Shown one piece after another: positions 59,601 to 64,000 of a stretch of DNA of 64,000 bases (its first letter is position 1; every line of letters begins with the position of its first letter). The notes under the pieces are model-generated. The model had not been told where the DNA came from, made no database searches, and saw nothing but the letters and a program-made list of their open reading frames with translations. The translations under genes were made by a program, and so were the position numbers. Source of the DNA: Ovis canadensis (lineage: Eukaryota > Chordata > Mammalia > Artiodactyla > Bovidae); assembly GCF_042477335.2 (NCBI RefSeq), contig NC_091246.1:214085501-214149500 (forward strand). The letters run 5' to 3'.

Positions 59601-62600
59601 AACAAACAAACAAAATAGATGCCAATTACTATACAAATGAGATCTCCCTCCAAGACTCTTTACTCTGATGAGGGGTTCTCCCAAAGCTTTGTCATACCTG
59701 GACCTGATTTGTATTCCAATAGCTTGATTTAACACTACCTCACTCAGTGGTTTCTATCTTTCACTCAGTCACATTAAGGAGTTTAACTAAGGGACTAAGA
59801 ACACCTTGTGACTGCTGAGATGGCCAGGGACTTGGCCCTGGCATTAACTATATGCACAGATACATGTACCTGTCACCTCCATTTATGCCCATTTGGTCAC
59901 GTGTCCTAATTTCATGTCTGATGCCTTCTACAGCACAGATTGTCAGCAGGCATTGCTCCCAAGCTCAGAAGTAATTTCAAAGACCCCCCTGCTGAGTCCA
60001 TCAACTCGAATAAACATTCTTCTAATCAGGAAAGTGGCACTTAGAACCACTTTGCTGACAATTAGCCAGGCAGAAGTCAACAAACATTTGTGTAATTGTG
60101 ACAAGATGGCTTGTACTTTAAATTAATAATAATCGCATCACCAGCTGAACTAAACATGATGTGTTATTTGGCTTTTGTCTGAAAAAATAACTCATTACCC
60201 CTACTTTGGCCTGTGAATGCTGATGAACTAACTGAACCACTTATTTCGATGGTATCTTGAGCCCCCGAGAAAGGGGTTTAGCCTCATTTGTACAGTATGG
60301 AAATTCAATCAGATAGGATCCACTAGCCAGTTCTGGGATTCTGATATCAGTCAAAAGAAAATTCACTTCTGTTGTGGGTTGTAACCTACATTTCTGGCTC
60401 TAAAGTGTGTGCACAAAGATTTTGTGCCCATTTGACTAATTTCTTGCAGATAATCTAAGGAAGAATTAAATCTGGCTAGAGGGCCTGCAGTGTAGGCAGA
60501 ACACCACTTGAAGTGATAATTAGGGTTCTCGGGGGAGGGGGTGGGATCACACAGAGGGGCCTGGAGTTCTCTATGGGAACCCATCTTGGTGTTCTTAATG
60601 GAAGTCAATGGGATGATAATTTGCTATGCAAATCTCTACCTTCCTAACAGCTTTCTTAGGAGCCTACTGATGCATGAGGGGGAGACAGCGCTGCAGGAGC
60701 TGCCATTTCAGCAGCTCGCTGACCTTGGTTGAGCCTGAAACAAGGGCAGATTTTTAGGGCCTCTTGGGTGGAGAGCCAGCCTGGGGCCAGCTGTACTAGT
60801 GAGGAAGCGGCATAGGATTTCAGAAGGAAGATGCCCCCTGTCCATCTTCTTTCATCACATCCACTTCACCGCTTCAGTCTAACTAGACTGGTTGCATAAA
60901 TGGATGGGCAGATTTTCGCAGTCTCCCCCCAAAATGCGGGGATCGTTGGGGCAGTAGCTTCTTAAGATATGCCTGAGAGTCAGTAGAAAACTGGTGACAG
61001 GATCTGTGTGCTGGGCAACCGCCAGAAGAGCTCTTTGAAAACTGCATCTGAGGTCTGAACCTTAGAAATGAAAAAAAGATCATTGCTCCACTTAAGAAAT
61101 ATGAGCATATTAAACGCTGTTTAAAATTTACACAATAAATTAAATACTAATTATTGCAATCAATATGAACATAAACTCTTAACATTAAGACCAAATCAAA
61201 GCAAGGGTAACTTTTTTAATTTTTATTTTTTTGGGGAAAAGTAATTATATTTTATTTATTTTATTTTATTTTTCGGCAGCACTGCATGGCCTGCCATGCA
61301 TGCCAGGCATGCAGGATATTCCCAACCAGAGATCAAACCCATCCCCCTTGTAGTGGAAGTGTGGAGTCTTAACCACTGGACCACCAGGGAAGTTCTGCAA
61401 AGATAATCTGGGTAGGTTTTCCTAAATCATATTCCTTGTCTGATAATCTTTCTCCTTACCCACCTCCCACTCTTAGTGTAATAATCCCCAGTTCAGAATC
61501 CTTGGTTCTCCAGGGTACCAGAATATGCCACCCCCAAATATACCTCCTTGGCATATGTATTATTTTGAACTAAAAGTCATTGAGAGCCAATAGAGGCAGA
61601 AAAAGCACTAAAAATAGGATACAGGTTTTCCTTTTGTAAAGGTAACTTACATTTATACAGTAAATCTGTTTTTACCAATAGTGTCTCCCTCTACCTACCA
61701 AGAAGAGGAGGACTCTTAACAATCCTTGTTAGCAGAGAAATCACAGACTTAAATGTGCATAACAAACCCTACTAAACAACCCTTGTTCGCCATCTATTTC
61801 CTGATCATCTTCTCATAAACTTGCCTCCCCCACCTAGAAGCCCAGAGTCCCTTTTCCTTTGTTTAGCGTAAAATGGCTTACAACCCTGAGTTGTATCTAC
61901 TTCTTTGAGTTACTCATCACTGGGTGTTCCTACGCACCATACACATGAATAAACTTTGGTTTGTTTTTCTCTTGTTAATTCTTTTACAAGTCTAATTTAC
62001 AGGGCCCTAGACACAGAACTTAAGATGGGTAAGGGAAAAAGATTTTTTTTCTTCCCTCCAGTCCAGAACCGCGGGGAAATGACAGAAAATTACTATAGTT
62101 TCACAGTGCAGAAAACCTAGTTCAAGGATTTTACAGGGGCTTGAAGAATCCTTAAAGGATGCTTGAGGCATCTTTAAAGCAGAGGTAAAAGATACAGAGA
62201 CAGTAATCACTTGTACACAAAATAATCCAGAGCCTACATAACTCATTTGCAGAAGATCTTGCTTGGTTACATCATTTTTTACAATTAAGAAGCATATTTA
62301 CATTAAGGAGGTTAGATTCCTTATTAATTGGATGAAAACAATGTCATATTTGCACATTCTTAAAGCATAGCAAATTATGGAAACCAACTATTGAGTACTC
62401 AGGGCTGCATTTCATCTATGTTTCATTAAGCACTTGTTAAAGGCCTTAGTAGGCTTCCCTGGTGGCTCATCGGTAAAGAATCTGCCTGCAGTGCAGAAGC
62501 TGCAGGAGATGCAGGTTCAGTCCCTGGGTCAGAAAGATCCCTTGGATGAGGGATCTCCAATAATCTTGTCTGGAAAATCCCATGGACAGAGGAGCCTGGT

Positions 62601-63921
62601 GGGCTACTGTCCACTGGATTGCAAAGAGTCAGACATGACGTAGCACATAACACATGCACACATGAAGACTTTAGTATCAAGCACTTTTCAAGCTATTGGA
62701 GACATAAAGATCACTGAGATAGAATCGTTGCCCTTGAGAAGCAGCCTAGTGGGAAAACCACATATCTAAGACATGATTGCAATAAAATTTGACAAGTGCC
62801 ATAACAAAGTTATTTACGAGGAGTTTAAGAAGTTTTCAGTGATGAGGTGACTAATATTTTGAGTAAACTTGAAAGACAAACAGTATTTGTCAAGCAAAGG
62901 AGAGGCAGTGGTGTTGTGGATAGATGTACCTGCGCAAGCCAGTAGTGGAACATGTCAGGTACAGTGAGGATTTTGACATGGAGGAGACACAAAACTGGGA
63001 GGAGGATAAGGCAAAATCAAAACACTGTAGAATACACAAAGGAAACCACTGGATATCTTTCCATTGGGGATTATCTGAACCTATAGAGATGTGCATCACT
63101 CTCTTTGACGAGGCTACCTTACAATTTTATAGAGATTAATGTCAATTTGTTGACAACTGATCGCAATGCAAATAGTTTCTATTTATGGACATCCAAATGA
63201 ATTCTCTCCTGGTTGAGCAACAACTCCCACCCCTACCCAAGCCACTCTTGGGTCCACCTGCAGATTTATTACAACATTCTTAATCTATCAGTTTATCTGA
63301 TCTTTAGTTATTTCTTTCAACTTGTTGTGACATCTTACTGGAGTCCTCTTATAGTTAATAAATAAAAAATTGAATAAAATTTTATATTTGTTTACTTTGA
63401 GTTACCCTTATTTGAGTTACAAATATTTATTTGTTTGCATTCATTTTAAATTTGTATAAGTATCATGATTTTACCTCTTTTTGAAAATAGAAGATTGGAG
63501 AAAGCTTTGTTTGTGATACTAAGGAGTTTAGGTTTTATTCTATAGATAGACATAGCCAATGAGGAATTTTAGGCACTTACATTGACATTTGGAAGAGTCA
63601 CTGGCTGCTGTGTGGAGGAAGAGTTGGAGAAAGGAGAGGCTTGAGTTGGGCAAACCAGTTCGGAAATAATTGCAATAGGTCAGACTATACTCAGATATTA
63701 CCAGTGACTAGAGAAGAGAGAGATTGCTTGGAGAACTATATCAAAATAGGATCGACACTATAAAGAATAAGATCCTTTAATAATTAATGTAACTGGAACA
63801 CATTTAGAACTCTTGAGCATTAGAGATTTACCTGTTGTAGATCTGTTAGCAGGTTTCTCAAAACCCTTCGAGTCATGCGTGCTCCCAAATCATGACCTCC
63901 CCTGTTATTTTCTGCATAGAG
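12959..63921 (-). CDS. DYTN: DYTN (dystrotelin), eight 3'-most exons; frame broken near the C terminus
   Basis: Exons on the - strand, in transcript order: 63921-63832, 58776-58705, 58449-58286, 52067-51956, 50547-50399, 29910-29751, 27596-27094, 13062-12959. All junction phases agree (0, 0, 2, 0, 2, 0, 1) and all introns are GT...AG. Translation follows the dystrophin/dystrobrevin family: EF-hand-like region, WLQSEPP block, ZZ zinc finger, basic linker, coiled coil, unstructured tail. Dystrotelin is a cytoplasmic or membrane-associated relative of dystrophin with no firmly known function. Lesions: TGA at 29886-29888, TAA at 27267-27269 and a 2-nt shift near 27164. The stop lies two junctions before the last exon, so nonsense-mediated decay is expected. 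5' exons (start codon, first EF-hand) lie beyond 64 kb. The alignment rests on recalled human protein. Confidence 0.93.
13374..13578 (-). mobile_element. Bov-tA SINE, near full length
   Basis: Reverse orientation from 'gttagttgctcagcc' to the tRNA-derived head 'attctttaccaactgagcca'. Inserted in the MER5-type element; 'aaatca' flanks both sides as a possible target duplication. Confidence 0.9.
13649..13975 (+). mobile_element. Ancient mammalian repeat (LTR-like), unassigned
   Basis: 'gttaattttatgtgtcaatt', 'aggtgtttctggatgaggtt' and 'ctcatccaatcaattgaagg' are landmarks of a common mammalian repeat whose class I cannot assign with certainty. Confidence 0.5.
14100..14650 (+). mobile_element. 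Old L1 ORF2 end and 3' UTR
   Basis: 'ccacttctaggaattgatcc', then 'aaaattgagagcaacttaat' and 'ttggatattatgtagcac' follow the decayed end of L1 ORF2. No usable frame. Confidence 0.6.
15011..16270 (+). mobile_element. BovB LINE internal fragment, both ends missing
   Basis: Covers the linker between endonuclease and reverse transcriptase and the first part of the RT, with many stops and shifts. It begins at 'ttgactgtggctcacatcat' and breaks off at 'cattaaggctgttcagg', before the RT YxDD motif. It lacks the normal BovB 3' tail. Confidence 0.9.
16281..16615 (+). mobile_element. Ruminant ERV long terminal repeat, 5' truncated
   Basis: Landmarks: 'ttggctagagacaaccc', 'gtgagccatatggcagagca', AATTAA in the place of the poly(A) signal, 'tctcttgctttgtcagca', 'gggccctggaaggggtcccc' and the CA end. 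Non-coding; no internal ERV genes follow. Confidence 0.75.
16645..16858 (-). mobile_element. Bov-tA SINE
   Basis: 'gcatgctaagttgtttcag' to 'tggattctttgccactgtgt', reverse orientation; head and body present. Confidence 0.88.
16870..17540 (+). mobile_element. L2 fragment (about 17100-17500) in otherwise plain intron
   Basis: 'atgtgttcaaaacagaactc', 'atccagtctgtttacaa' and 'gcatttgttgaataaatgaa' are L2/MIR-type landmarks in + order. 16870-17090 holds nothing recognised. Confidence 0.55.
17540..18325. other. DYTN intron DNA without recognised elements
   Basis: Short (at)n/(gt)n-like run near 17555-17600; no gene or clear repeat otherwise. Confidence 0.4.
18326..18380 (-). mobile_element. Bov-tA head fragment
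   Basis: Only the tRNA-derived head: 'ctcctgcactggcaggtgta' through 'ccaggaagccc'. Confidence 0.75.
18385..19335. other. AT-rich DYTN intron DNA
   Basis: No features recognised; a run of tatata lies just before the SINE cluster. Confidence 0.4.
19337..19538 (-). mobile_element. Bov-tA SINE, first of three in a row
   Basis: 'tgctgctgtttaatcgctg' to 'ctgaatcaccagggaagcc', full length in reverse. Confidence 0.9.
19549..19760 (-). mobile_element. Bov-tA SINE, second of three
   Basis: 'atgtgcttagctactcagac' to 'ctgaaccataagggaaaccc'. Confidence 0.9.
19761..19880 (-). mobile_element. Bov-tA SINE, third of three, 3' part missing
   Basis: Starts inside the body at 'aagaatactggagtgggcag' and ends with the tRNA-derived head 'ctatcagggaaactcc'. 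Confidence 0.85.
19951..25098 (-). mobile_element. Essentially full-length BovB LINE, split by a nested younger BovB
   Basis: Its own sequence is 19951-23356 plus 24504-25098, about 4 kb. Read on the - strand: a long 5' leader (25098-24504, then from 23356), an endonuclease region with a GDWN motif at 22356-22345, the linker, RT with YADD at 20723-20712, and a 3' end with a short TGAACTGA-type repeat near 19951. Frames are broken many times, so it is inactive. It lies in the 14-kb DYTN intron, same strand as DYTN. Non-LTR retrotransposons of the RTE clade encode an APE-type endonuclease and RT and are known for horizontal spread between vertebrates. Confidence 0.9.
23357..24503 (-). mobile_element. 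Younger 5'-truncated BovB nested in the older BovB leader
   Basis: Starts (- strand) inside RT at 'ctggatcatggaaaaagc' and ends with (TGAACT)n at 23357. The older leader resumes on both sides ('ccttttgaaggagg' above, 'gccattatcttcattacc' below). Frames of 170 and 109 codons survive, including RYVDD, and it is closer to consensus than its host. Confidence 0.9.
25100..25684. other. DYTN intron DNA, nothing recognised
   Basis: Plain AT-rich sequence between the BovB 5' end and a MaLR LTR. Confidence 0.4.
25685..26268 (+). mobile_element. MaLR-type (MLT1/MST) LTR, split by a SINE
   Basis: 'ggatcctaacccagtatgag' before and 'aaacacaaggggaagacagt', 'cttctagcatccagaagtgt', 'ttatggcagttctagtaagc' after the SINE match the MaLR LTR. 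Non-coding relic. Confidence 0.7.
25841..26054 (-). mobile_element. Bov-tA SINE inserted in the MaLR LTR
   Basis: 'tcgctaagctgtgtttgac' to 'actgagccacctgggaagcc'. Confidence 0.9.
26690..26800 (-). mobile_element. MIR SINE fragment
   Basis: 'ccatttattgaattcttgg', 'tatgtgccaggtgctataat' and 'ctcacaatgacactatcaat' are the reverse complement of MIR 3' half landmarks. Confidence 0.75.
26808..26940 (-). mobile_element. Bov-A type SINE fragment
   Basis: 'ctcagttgctcagtcgtatc' to 'gagtgggttgccatttctta'; ends about 150 bp before the DYTN C-terminal exon. Confidence 0.87.
27094..27596 (-). pseudogene. DYTN: DYTN long C-terminal exon, downstream of the stop, with two further lesions
   Basis: 503 nt. 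It is open from the acceptor (tctttacccag) through [25 protein letters not shown] and SALPS, then TAA at 27267-27269. QDIPK, which follows in human, is still readable in the same frame after the stop. Near 27164 the frame shifts: NIQEGK continues as [17 protein letters not shown] only after adding two bases. The exon length also says so: 505 nt would give the phase the last exon needs, 503 does not. Donor ctg|gtaaga is intact. This is relaxed or lost C-terminal coding. Confidence 0.88.
28062..28218 (+). mobile_element. Ruminant L1 3' end inside Zaphod
   Basis: 'atagcatagggaactatatt', 'cactttgttgtatacttgaa' and 'ctccaataaaaaagaaaa' are the L1 3' UTR and tail. Confidence 0.85.
29050..29258 (+). 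mobile_element. Bov-tA SINE, full length
   Basis: Starts 'ggcttccctggtggctcag', carries the B-box-like 'gggttcaattcctgg', ends 'gactgagcaactaac' with an (ac)n tail. About 490 bp from the DYTN stop-bearing exon. Confidence 0.93.
29751..29910 (-). CDS. DYTN: DYTN coiled-coil exon carrying an in-frame TGA
   Basis: 160 nt, exact phases (one base completes Arg, then 53 codons, ends phase 0). It starts LLKKQLN, then TGA at 29886-29888 where human has Gln, then [14 protein letters not shown] and a DSLWTK block that still align in the same frame. It is therefore a clean nonsense change, not a mis-set frame. Acceptor ctttttgcag; donor cag|gtagag. A product ending here would keep the EF-hand and ZZ parts and lose most of the coiled coil and the tail. 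Confidence 0.92.
29911..30440. other. DYTN intron DNA, nothing recognised
   Basis: No gene or clear repeat seen. Confidence 0.35.
30450..31110 (+). mobile_element. L2 LINE 3' fragment
   Basis: 'tcccctgctcaaagtcctcc', 'gacctcatctctaatttctcc', 'tttggaatcctccttcccc', 'agtgaggctctccctcactg' in L2 order. Confidence 0.75.
31709..31912 (+). mobile_element. Bov-tA SINE, full length, after a poly-T run
   Basis: 'gggcttccctggtggctcag' through 'gacacgactgaacgactt'; T17-type run at 31689-31705 directly before it. Confidence 0.93.
31915..32925. other. DYTN intron DNA, nothing recognised
   Basis: AT-rich; an 84-codon frame at 32418-32672 has no family resemblance and is not called. Confidence 0.4.
32929..34120 (+). 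mobile_element. BovB LINE 3' half with a long RT frame
   Basis: 5' truncated in RT. An open frame runs unbroken from the truncation to 33747 (about 270 codons of RT), with the catalytic YADD at 33349-33360; a single CGA-to-TGA type change ends it. The distal part and (TGAACT)n tail at 34100-34120 complete the 3' end. Antisense to DYTN. Confidence 0.93.
34125..35930. other. DYTN intron DNA, nothing recognised
   Basis: No exon or clear repeat identified; frames of 60-100 codons are unconvincing. Confidence 0.4.
35935..36090 (-). mobile_element. Old L1 fragment
   Basis: 'aggctgtttccagcttttc' and 'cttcttgtgcatatatgtgc' match reverse L1 ORF2/3' UTR. Confidence 0.5.
36142..36157. repeat. (CA)n microsatellite
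   Basis: About eight CA units. Confidence 0.8.
36355..36800 (+). mobile_element. Ruminant L1 3' UTR, split by a SINE
   Basis: 'gaattgggagagtaagattg', 'gctgctgtatagcacagaga', 'tgatttactccattgtacag' and a 'ctccaattaaaaaaag' tail. The octamer 'tatacact' borders the SINE on both sides, consistent with target duplication. Confidence 0.8.
36448..36580 (-). mobile_element. Bov-A type SINE nested in L1
   Basis: 'gaaagtgttagtgttcggtc' to 'gccattcccttctccag'. Confidence 0.88.
36805..39415. other. DYTN intron DNA, mostly unassigned
   Basis: AT-rich; no exon found. Short A-rich and GA-rich runs (for example near 38500). Confidence 0.4.
39418..39532 (+). mobile_element. BovB extreme 3' fragment
   Basis: About 115 bp: 'tcaatggacatgagtttgag' to 'cgactgagcgactgaac'. 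Confidence 0.88.
39755..42376 (-). mobile_element. BovB LINE, 2.6 kb, 5' truncated, with nested Bov-tA
   Basis: 3' end at 39755. Includes RT with RYADD (frame 40855-40469), the linker region with a 167-codon frame (42064-41561), and part of the endonuclease end. A Bov-tA SINE at 40279-40492 interrupts the 3' quarter. Same strand as DYTN. Confidence 0.93.
40279..40492 (-). mobile_element. Bov-tA SINE nested in BovB
   Basis: 'gtgaaagtgaagtggctcag' to 'ctgagccaccagagaagc'; BovB sequence resumes at 'gcgtctgtaatttcatggc'. Confidence 0.92.
42480..43300 (+). mobile_element. Mammalian L1 (L1M-type) ORF2 end and 3' UTR
   Basis: 'gacatacaaatggccaacag', 'gtttacaatagccaagacat', 'gtacatctgcaactaatg'. 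Strongly decayed. Confidence 0.8.
43300..44143. other. DYTN intron DNA, nothing recognised
   Basis: Very A-rich sequence; no gene. Confidence 0.4.
44144..44425 (+). mobile_element. Bov-A2 dimeric SINE with (AGC)n tail
   Basis: Two Bov-A monomers in tandem (44144-44262 and 44287-44410) followed by an (agc)n microsatellite at about 44407-44424, the typical Bov-A2 arrangement. Confidence 0.93.
44847..45275 (+). mobile_element. BovB 3' end fragment
   Basis: 'tatggatgtgagagttggac' to the (TGAACT)n tail at 45255-45275; close to consensus. Confidence 0.93.
45280..46325. other. DYTN intron DNA
   Basis: No gene recognised. (TC)n run at about 45818-45834. Confidence 0.4.
46326..47452 (-). mobile_element. 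BovB LINE 3' half, with a poly-T expansion
   Basis: From the 3' end at 46326 to RT at about 47452. The YADD region is changed. An 18-19 T run at about 46838-46856 replaces the normal 'acttttcttcc' stretch. Several indels; inactive. Confidence 0.92.
47755..48340 (-). mobile_element. Ancient LINE-like repeat, unassigned
   Basis: 'cagcaaacatttattgagca', 'atggtaaataggtagtcagg' and 'gggaagctactggaggggct' recur in many mammalian genomes as an old interspersed repeat (L2-like). Family not assigned. Confidence 0.35.
48672..48962 (+). mobile_element. CHR-type artiodactyl tRNA-derived SINE
   Basis: 'cacttccctgatggcacagt', 'gggaagattccacatgctac', 'caagagaagccaccacaatg', 'gcaactagagaaagcctgcg' and an (AAAT)n tail. 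Confidence 0.88.
48965..49754. other. DYTN intron DNA, nothing recognised
   Basis: No gene or clear repeat. Confidence 0.4.
49755..49965 (-). mobile_element. Bov-tA SINE
   Basis: 'acatgctaagttgcttcag' to 'gggttctttaccaccagcac'. Confidence 0.88.
50399..50547 (-). CDS. DYTN: DYTN exon: basic linker after the ZZ finger
   Basis: 149 nt, enters in phase 0 and leaves with two bases. It encodes [20 protein letters not shown] followed by KEAVRRQW, matching human [18 protein letters not shown] as recalled. Acceptor cattccagcag; donor ccag|gtgagt. No lesion seen. Confidence 0.94.
50548..51955 (-). other. DYTN intron between basic-linker and ZZ exons
   Basis: About 1.4 kb with GT at 51955 and AG before 50547 (- strand). 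No repeat recognised. Confidence 0.6.
51956..52067 (-). CDS. DYTN: DYTN exon: second half of ZZ zinc finger
   Basis: 112 nt; its first base completes Arg (ag|a), then 37 codons. [16 protein letters not shown] gives Cys-x2-Cys, x5, Cys-x2-Cys, and SHQKSH supplies the two histidines. With the previous exon all eight ZZ zinc ligands are present, so this domain is not visibly decayed. Acceptor aattggcag; donor cag|gtaaca. Confidence 0.95.
52636..52760 (-). mobile_element. Bov-A type SINE fragment
   Basis: 'gaagccgctcagtagtgtcc' to 'gggttgccatttccttctc'. Confidence 0.87.
53030..53885 (-). mobile_element. L1 3' end with nested SINE and (TA)n
   Basis: 'gtgttatacagtaggacctt', 'ttgttgcaaatggcataatt', 'taatggctgagtaatattcc', 'gggattgcagggtcatatgg' are reverse L1 ORF2/3' UTR. 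A (TA)n run lies at about 53573-53600. Confidence 0.85.
53260..53341 (-). mobile_element. Bov-A SINE fragment nested in L1
   Basis: 'aagtcgctcagttgtgtccg' to 'ctctgtccatggaattct'. Confidence 0.85.
54612..54865 (-). mobile_element. MIR SINE
   Basis: Reverse MIR: 'gacatagttaatccccatga', 'aaagttacacaatgacttgg', 'ggctttgagcccagggat'. Confidence 0.7.
54873..54910. repeat. 19-bp tandem duplication at a SINE 5' edge
   Basis: Units 54873-54891 and 54892-54910 are identical (ccaccaaggggagacttcc) and the second runs into the SINE head. Confidence 0.9.
54903..55086 (+). mobile_element. CHR-type tRNA-derived SINE
   Basis: 'gacttccctggtggtcctgt', 'gggattgatccctggtcggg', 'agatcacatgctgcaacta', ending in an A/T-rich tail. 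Confidence 0.8.
55101..55306 (+). mobile_element. Bov-tA SINE, full length
   Basis: 'gggcttcccttatagctcag' to 'cagaggcaacttagcaacta'. Confidence 0.92.
55542..55716 (-). mobile_element. Bov-tA SINE with internal deletion
   Basis: 'gaagtcactcagtcgtgtcc' to 'ccgagccaccagggaagc'; the 'atggactgtagcctgccagg' stretch is missing from the body. Confidence 0.9.
55720..56930. other. DYTN intron DNA, nothing recognised
   Basis: No gene or clear repeat; T11 run near 56577. Confidence 0.4.
56930..57000 (-). mobile_element. L1 3' end fragment
   Basis: 'taaaatctttaattcttaca' and 'cgttcccaaacatgac' match the ruminant L1 3' region in reverse. Confidence 0.6.
57578..57700 (+). mobile_element. MIR SINE
   Basis: 'agggcctctggattcggtcc', 'cacttgctaaccatgtgag', 'gctaaatagtaataatacc'. 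Confidence 0.7.
57800..57950 (+). mobile_element. Ruminant L1 3' end
   Basis: 'actgaaccactttgctgtac', 'agcagaaattaacacaacac', 'tgtaaatcatttacact'. Confidence 0.8.
58286..58449 (-). CDS. DYTN: DYTN exon: WLQSEPP block and first half of ZZ finger
   Basis: 164 nt, enters in phase 0 and leaves with two bases of an Arg codon. It encodes [17 protein letters not shown], the equivalent of dystrophin FLDWMRLEPQSMVWLP, then [17 protein letters not shown] with the first zinc-binding Cys-x2-Cys. Acceptor tgctactgcttttcag; donor gag|gtacag. Intron frames on both sides stay open by chance, which makes a misleading 202-codon frame. Confidence 0.95.
58705..58776 (-). CDS. DYTN: DYTN exon: short linker exon
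   Basis: Seventy-two nt, 24 codons, phase 0/0. It encodes [11 protein letters not shown], the counterpart of dystrophin IEPSVRSCFQ just before the WLxLEPQ block. Acceptor cttgtctcttgtag; donor ggg|gtgagt. Confidence 0.93.
59085..59411 (+). mobile_element. BovB 3' end fragment
   Basis: 'cccttggactgcaaggagat' to 'gacacgactgagagactgaa'. Only the last 330 bp of the element. Confidence 0.92.
59490..59640 (-). mobile_element. MIR-like fragment
   Basis: 'catctcattttaataaatgc', 'gcagttattatcctgtttac', 'attttgctcaaggtaaaac' are reverse MIR landmarks. Confidence 0.6.
59645..61270. other. DYTN intron DNA, nothing recognised
   Basis: No exon of DYTN or other gene found; short frames are unconvincing. 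Confidence 0.4.
61275..61397 (-). mobile_element. CHR-type SINE head
   Basis: 'cagagatcaaacccatcccc' and 'cttaaccactggaccaccag' are the tRNA-derived head in reverse. Confidence 0.8.
61515..62065 (+). mobile_element. Probable solo ERV LTR
   Basis: 'agaatatgccacccccaaat' start, 'gaataaactttggtttg' with AATAAA near 61948, then 'aatttacagggccctagac' and 'gatgggtaagggaaaaag'. No viral genes adjoin. ERV class not determined. Confidence 0.55.
62453..62650 (+). mobile_element. Bov-tA SINE, full length
   Basis: 'aggcttccctggtggctcat' to 'gtcagacatgacgtagcac', with a small internal duplication in the head (gcagaagctgcaggagatgc). Confidence 0.92.
62680..63780 (-). mobile_element. Ancient interspersed repeat remnants, unassigned
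   Basis: 'tcaagctattggagacataa' (about 62690-62830) and 'aaggagtttaggttttattc' (about 63520-63700) look like two ends of an old L2-like mammalian repeat. Low confidence. Confidence 0.3.
63832..63921 (-). CDS. DYTN: DYTN exon: end of EF-hand-like region
   Basis: Ninety nt, phase 0 at both ends, 30 codons from LYAENNRGG to LLTDLQQ. It contains [18 protein letters not shown], matching human dystrotelin as remembered. The acceptor is ctctttttcag and the donor cag|gtaaat. It is the first DYTN exon in the window; upstream exons are off the right edge. Confidence 0.93.
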
Positions 63922-64000
63922 CTGAAAAAGAGCTAGACATATAAGGGGGAAGAGAAACCTTTAATTGAATACTTGCATATATCTTTGAAGAGTATGTACT

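Overview
The window is nuclear DNA from a ruminant (cattle, sheep, goat or a close relative). Ruminant-type repeats are everywhere: BovB (RTE-clade LINE), Bov-tA and Bov-A2 SINEs, CHR-type artiodactyl SINEs, ruminant L1 tails and a ruminant ERV LTR. They lie over older mammalian layers (MIR, L2, MaLR LTR, hAT DNA transposons). No bacterial, plasmid or CRISPR features are present.

Two protein-coding loci were recognised. Both are split into exons that simple ORF calling misses. (1) FAM237A, the precursor of the hypothalamic small secreted protein NPGL, is on the + strand: a GC-rich, CpG-bearing first exon/promoter (about 3.4-3.8 kb), a main coding exon (ATG 5595, donor 6006/6007) and a last coding exon (9854-9993). 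It predicts an intact 183-residue precursor. (2) DYTN (dystrotelin, a dystrophin-related protein) is on the - strand. Eight consecutive exons were found, from 63,921 down to a terminal exon ending at 12,959; the 5' exons lie beyond the right edge. Every exon-exon phase matches and all splice sites are canonical GT/AG. However, the coiled-coil exon has an in-frame TGA, and the long C-terminal exon has an in-frame TAA and a 2-nt frameshift. DYTN here is therefore C-terminally truncated or a pseudogene in the making.

The genes are convergent (tail to tail), with about 3 kb between the FAM237A stop and the DYTN stop. Human FAM237A and DYTN are also neighbours at 2q33.3 as far as I recall, so this is probably conserved synteny.

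Layout: 0-3.3 kb, L2-rich flank. 3.4-10.6 kb, FAM237A. 10.6-12.9 kb, intergenic with a hAT relic, MIR and L1. 12.96-64 kb, DYTN. Its introns hold most of the repeats: a 14-kb intron (13.06-27.09 kb) with an essentially full-length BovB carrying a younger BovB nested inside it, and a 20-kb intron (29.91-50.40 kb) with five further BovB pieces. A Zaphod-type hAT transposon fossil fills much of the 27.6-29.75 kb intron. Repeat edges are read by eye against remembered consensus sequences and are approximate to about 10-20 bp.
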